A stretch of DNA of 64,000 bases from Pseudooceanicola sp050897975 (GTDB lineage: Bacteria; Pseudomonadota; Alphaproteobacteria; Rhodobacterales; Rhodobacteraceae): assembly GCF_050897975.1 (NCBI RefSeq), contig NZ_JBPAXY010000004.1, positions 186,001 to 250,000 on the forward strand, written 5' to 3'. The notes below the pieces were generated by a model. The model worked only from the letters and a program-made list of their open reading frames with translations. It had not been told where the DNA came from and did not search any database. The first letter of the stretch is position 1. Each line of letters opens with the position of its first letter. The position numbers were made by a program, and so were the translations under genes. Shown in pieces: positions 61,511-64,000 of the stretch.

Positions 61511-62281
61511 TCAGAAGGCGTCCTTGCGACGCCGGATCTCGGCGAAGACCTTCGCCGCGGGGGCGCCGGAAAGCCCGAGCTGTTCCGCGACCGCAGGTTG
61601 GGCGGCGCGCAGGAAGGGGTTGGTGGCTAGTTCTTCGGAAAGCTTGGACGGCACGGTGGGGCGTCCATTGGCACGGGCGGCCTTCACGGCCTCGACACGA
61701 GATATAAGATCGGAATTGCCCGGTTCAATCGTCAGGGCGAATTTCGCATTGGCCAGGGTGTACTCGTGCCCGGAACAGATCGTGGTGCGCGGCGGCAGCG
61801 CGGCCAGCTTTTGCAGCGAGTGGTACATCTGCTCGAAGGTGCCCTCGAAGACCCGGCCACAGCCAAGCGCCATCAGGCTGTCGGCGGTAAAGGCGATCTC
61901 GCTGGCGGGGAAGTGGAAGGCCAGGTGGCCGACGGTATGGCCCGACACGTCCAGAACGGCGCCGCGTTCGCCGCCCAGGCTCAGGTGGTCGCCCTCTTTC
62001 AGCGCCACGTCCAGCTTCGGCAGCCGGTGCGCATCGGCCTCGGCGCCATAGACCCGGGCGCCGGGATGCTGGGCCAGAAGCGCCTCCAGCCCCTGGACGT
62101 GATCGGGGTGGTGATGGGTCAGCCAGACCTGATCGGCGCTCCAGCCGCGTTCGGCCAGGGCGGCCAGGATCGGCGCGGCTTCGGGCACGTCCACCACAGC
62201 GGTCTCTCCGGCGGCGGGATCATGCAGCAGATAGGCGTAATTGTCGCTCAGACAGGGCACCGTGACGAGGGCAAGGGCCAT
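61511..62281 (-). CDS. gloB: Hydroxyacylglutathione hydrolase (glyoxalase II)
   Basis: 256 residues from the ATG at 62281. The metallo-beta-lactamase site THHHPDH is present with SGHTVGHLAFH, FTADSL and SGHEYTLANAKFAL, the last specific to glyoxalase II. It hydrolyses S-lactoylglutathione to D-lactate and glutathione in methylglyoxal detoxification. An ATG at 62287 also exists, but GAAGG lies only 2 bases from it and 8 from the 62281 ATG, so the latter is preferred. It is divergent from the methyltransferase gene, 59 bp apart. Confidence 0.95.
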   Translation of the reverse strand: MALALVTVPCLSDNYAYLLHDPAAGETAVVDVPEAAPILAALAERGWSADQVWLTHHHPDHVQGLEALLAQHPGARVYGAEADAHRLPKLDVALKEGDHLSLGGERGAVLDVSGHTVGHLAFHFPASEIAFTADSLMALGCGRVFEGTFEQMYHSLQKLAALPPRTTICSGHEYTLANAKFALTIEPGNSDLISRVEAVKAARANGRPTVPSKLSEELATNPFLRAAQPAVAEQLGLSGAPAAKVFAEIRRRKDAF

Positions 62282-62340
62282 GGTCATTTCCTTCGCACTT
62301 GTTATGGTTCAGAGTGAAACCCAAAGCGGAGCGGCTTGCA

Positions 62341-63108
62341 ATGCACCTGGATGTGCAGGATCTGCGCAATTTCTACTACCGCTCGACCCTGGGCCGCGCC
62401 GCCCAGGCGTCTATTCGTGGGCGGCTGCTGGATTTCTGGCCCGAGGCGAAGGGGCAGACCGTGCTGGGCTACGGATTTGCAGCCCCGCTGTTGCGCCCCT
62501 ACCTGGCCGAGGCGCGCCGGGTCATCGCCCTGATGCCCGCGCCGCAGGGGGTGATGCCCTGGCCCGCCGCCATGCCCAATGTCTCGGTCCTGTGCGAGGA
62601 AACCCTGTGGCCCATCGACACCGGGCTGGTGGACAAGCTGGTGCTGATGCACGGGCTGGAAACCAGCGACAGCCCGACCGAGCTGCTGGAGGAATGCTTC
62701 CGCGTGCTGGGGCCGGGGGGCAAGGCGATGTTCATCGTGCCGCACCGCTCGGGCCTGTGGTCGCGCTCCGACCGCACGCCCTTTGGCTATGGCCGCCCCT
62801 ACAGCCAGGGCCAGCTTGAGGCGCAGCTGAAACGCCATGCCTTCCTGCCCGAACGGCATCAGCACACCCTGTACCAGCCGCCCTCGTCGCGCCGCTTCTG
62901 GCGCAAGACGGCGAATTTCTGGGAGAAGATGGGCGGCCAGGTCTCGGCGGTGCTGTCGGGCGGCGTGCTGATGGTCGAGGCCAGCAAGCGGGTGCAGGCG
63001 CCCTCTGGCCCCGGCGAGAAGGTGCGCGCCAAGTCGGGCCTGCGGGTGCTGGAGGGGCTGGCGGCGCCCAAGCCGGAAACGGCCCGGGCGCGTCACTGGC
63101 AGCGTTAG
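62341..63108 (+). CDS. Class I SAM-dependent methyltransferase-like protein
   Basis: 255 residues from an ATG with GGAG 10 bases upstream. The fold is methyltransferase-like: TVLGYGFAAPLLRPYLAEA for motif I (LGYGFA in place of the DxGxGxG loop), DTGLVDKLVLMHGLE, then ECFRVLGPGGKAMFIVPHRS, a typical post-motif strand. The glycine-rich loop is weaker than in active enzymes, so SAM binding is probable but not certain. The substrate is unknown; in alphaproteobacteria this gene is commonly next to gloB, as it is here. The basic C-terminal ~50 residues are low complexity. Confidence 0.75.
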   Translation: MHLDVQDLRNFYYRSTLGRAAQASIRGRLLDFWPEAKGQTVLGYGFAAPLLRPYLAEARRVIALMPAPQGVMPWPAAMPNVSVLCEETLWPIDTGLVDKLVLMHGLETSDSPTELLEECFRVLGPGGKAMFIVPHRSGLWSRSDRTPFGYGRPYSQGQLEAQLKRHAFLPERHQHTLYQPPSSRRFWRKTANFWEKMGGQVSAVLSGGVLMVEASKRVQAPSGPGEKVRAKSGLRVLEGLAAPKPETARARHWQR

Positions 63109-63141
63109 CGATCAGCGGGTGCCGGGCGCGGCGCGCCCGGA

Positions 63142-64000
63142 TCAGGCGGCGGCGCTGCCCGCCAGGGCCGAGGCGGGGCTGAGGCTGCCATCGCCGTTGC
63201 GGATCCAGATGTCGTCCAGCGACAGCGGCGCCGTGTCGTCCAGCGCCACGGTGATGGTCTGGCTGAACGCGGCCCCTTCGGGCCCTTCCAGGCCGATCAC
63301 CACATCGACATAGCCGCTGGTCGCGGCGGCGGTGATCCCGACCCCGGTCACCAACGAGCCGTCATCGGCCGTCCCGGCGATCTCGATCCGGTCGCTGCCG
63401 CCCTCGAAATCTTCGACCACGCCCAGGTCCTGGGTATAGGCCCAGTCGGGGATCTCGTCATATTCGGCCTCTTCCATCAGCGACAGGCCGGGCACGAAGT
63501 AGGTATCGCTGCCCGCGCCGCCATAGCCCTGGGCCTCGCCGAAGAGGGTCAGCGTGTCGTCGCCCGAGCCGCCATAGAGCTGGGCCGTGCCGCTGCCGAT
63601 CATCCGGTCGGTGCCGGCGCCACCCTGGCCGGTGGCCTCGTCCTCGGCAAAGATGTTGTCGGCCCCGGTGCCGCCCCAGGCCTCGGCGGTATCCGAGGCC
63701 TCGATCCAGTCGTCGCCCGAGCCGCCATAGGCCAGGGCATCCCCGGTCGCGGTGATCGTGTCGTCGCCGCTGTCGCCCTGGGCCCGGGCCTCGCCGCTGG
63801 CGTTCAGCAGATCCTCGCCCGCGCCGCCATAGAGCTGCGCCTGGCCGCTGCCGGTCAGCGCGTCCTCGCCCGTGTCGCCATAGGCATGGACGCTGTCCCC
63901 GGCGGTCAGCACATCGTCGCCCGACCCGCCGTGCAACAGGGCCTCGTCCGACCCGCTCAGGGTGTCATCGCCCGAGCCGCCAAAGCCCGCGGCGCGGTCG
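63142..64000 (-). CDS. Calcium-binding-type (RTX-like) repeat protein, 5' part outside window
   Basis: The gene ends at 63142 and enters the window from the right without a start. The visible N-terminal part is ten tandem repeats of exactly 17 residues, each beginning GGSGDD-like (for example YGGSGDDTLTLFGEAQG), followed by ~115 residues ending with VVEDFEGGSDRIEIAG, the usual closing motif of RTX proteins, and an Ala-rich tail. GGxGxD repeats normally come as nonapeptides (9, or 18 for two); the 17-residue period is unusual. It is probably secreted by a type I system and calcium-folded. No transporter genes are within the window. Confidence 0.8.
   Translation of the reverse strand, partial: DRAAGFGGSGDDTLSGSDEALLHGGSGDDVLTAGDSVHAYGDTGEDALTGSGQAQLYGGAGEDLLNASGEARAQGDSGDDTITATGDALAYGGSGDDWIEASDTAEAWGGTGADNIFAEDEATGQGGAGTDRMIGSGTAQLYGGSGDDTLTLFGEAQGYGGAGSDTYFVPGLSLMEEAEYDEIPDWAYTQDLGVVEDFEGGSDRIEIAGTADDGSLVTGVGITAAATSGYVDVVIGLEGPEGAAFSQTITVALDDTAPLSLDDIWIRNGDGSLSPASALAGSAAA

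Overview
The window is high-GC, gene-dense chromosomal DNA, most likely from an alphaproteobacterium of the Rhodobacteraceae (Rhodobacter/Paracoccus/Roseobacter relatives). This rests on a GluRS2-type glutamyl-tRNA synthetase (HVGN motif), a single-chain glycine decarboxylase behind a tandem glycine riboswitch, a small NDUFS4-like complex I subunit, a hisC-tyrC pair, DUF2793, Hint and RTX-type proteins, an FNR/FnrL-type box, and a recurring gene-end element. The genus cannot be fixed from sequence reading alone. No CRISPR array, rRNA operon, intact insertion sequence or intact prophage was seen.

Layout. 1-7.7 kb: end of an 8-oxoguanine-deaminase-like gene, a CAP-domain lipoprotein, gltX, 5-formyl-THF cyclo-ligase, mgtE, guanine deaminase, a two-helix channel and a gamma-glutamylcyclotransferase-like gene. 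7.8-13.1 kb: an Rrf2 regulator, then the riboswitch-controlled gcvT-gcvH-gcvP. 13.3-20.5 kb: a lipoprotein-release-type ABC exporter divergent from tesA (the E. coli ybbA-ybbP/tesA arrangement), a cold-shock protein, a geranylgeranyl-reductase-like flavoprotein, a lipoprotein hydrolase and an L,D-transpeptidase. 20.9-28.5 kb: a surface-polysaccharide region with the complete dTDP-rhamnose cassette, a phage/GTA-like DUF2793 fibre protein, and KpsM/KpsE/KpsT-like capsule export. 28.6-36.6 kb: a soluble PAS chemoreceptor, tRNA-Arg(TCT), a small zinc-ribbon membrane protein, an AT-rich segment, an NDUFS4-like gene, uvrB, a DUF218 protein, a Hint protein and rpsD with a structured leader.

37.0-49.4 kb is a catabolic and transport cluster: ten codirectional genes (a TPP enzyme, a four-gene polyamine-type ABC importer, a hydantoin/allantoin-type racemase, two CE4/PuuE-like proteins, an M20 hydrolase and an AllE-like cupin) plus a LysR regulator and an FAD-linked dehydrogenase. 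Both ends are gene-free stretches of about 0.4-0.6 kb, and both flanks are housekeeping genes (rpsD, hisC). The best reading is uptake and stepwise breakdown of a ureide or cyclic amide. The substrate is unknown and the combination is not a pathway I recognise.

50-64 kb: hisC-tyrC-extensin-like operon, DUF2125, ChaC, a MotA/ExbB-like plus MotB/OmpA-like motor pair with a very long coiled coil, an M23 peptidase, clpA, gloB, a methyltransferase, and the 3' part of a calcium-binding-type repeat protein that runs off the window.

The three observations most worth following are the three-part structured element at eight gene 3' ends, the long-stalk ion-motor pair, and the ureide-like catabolic cluster.
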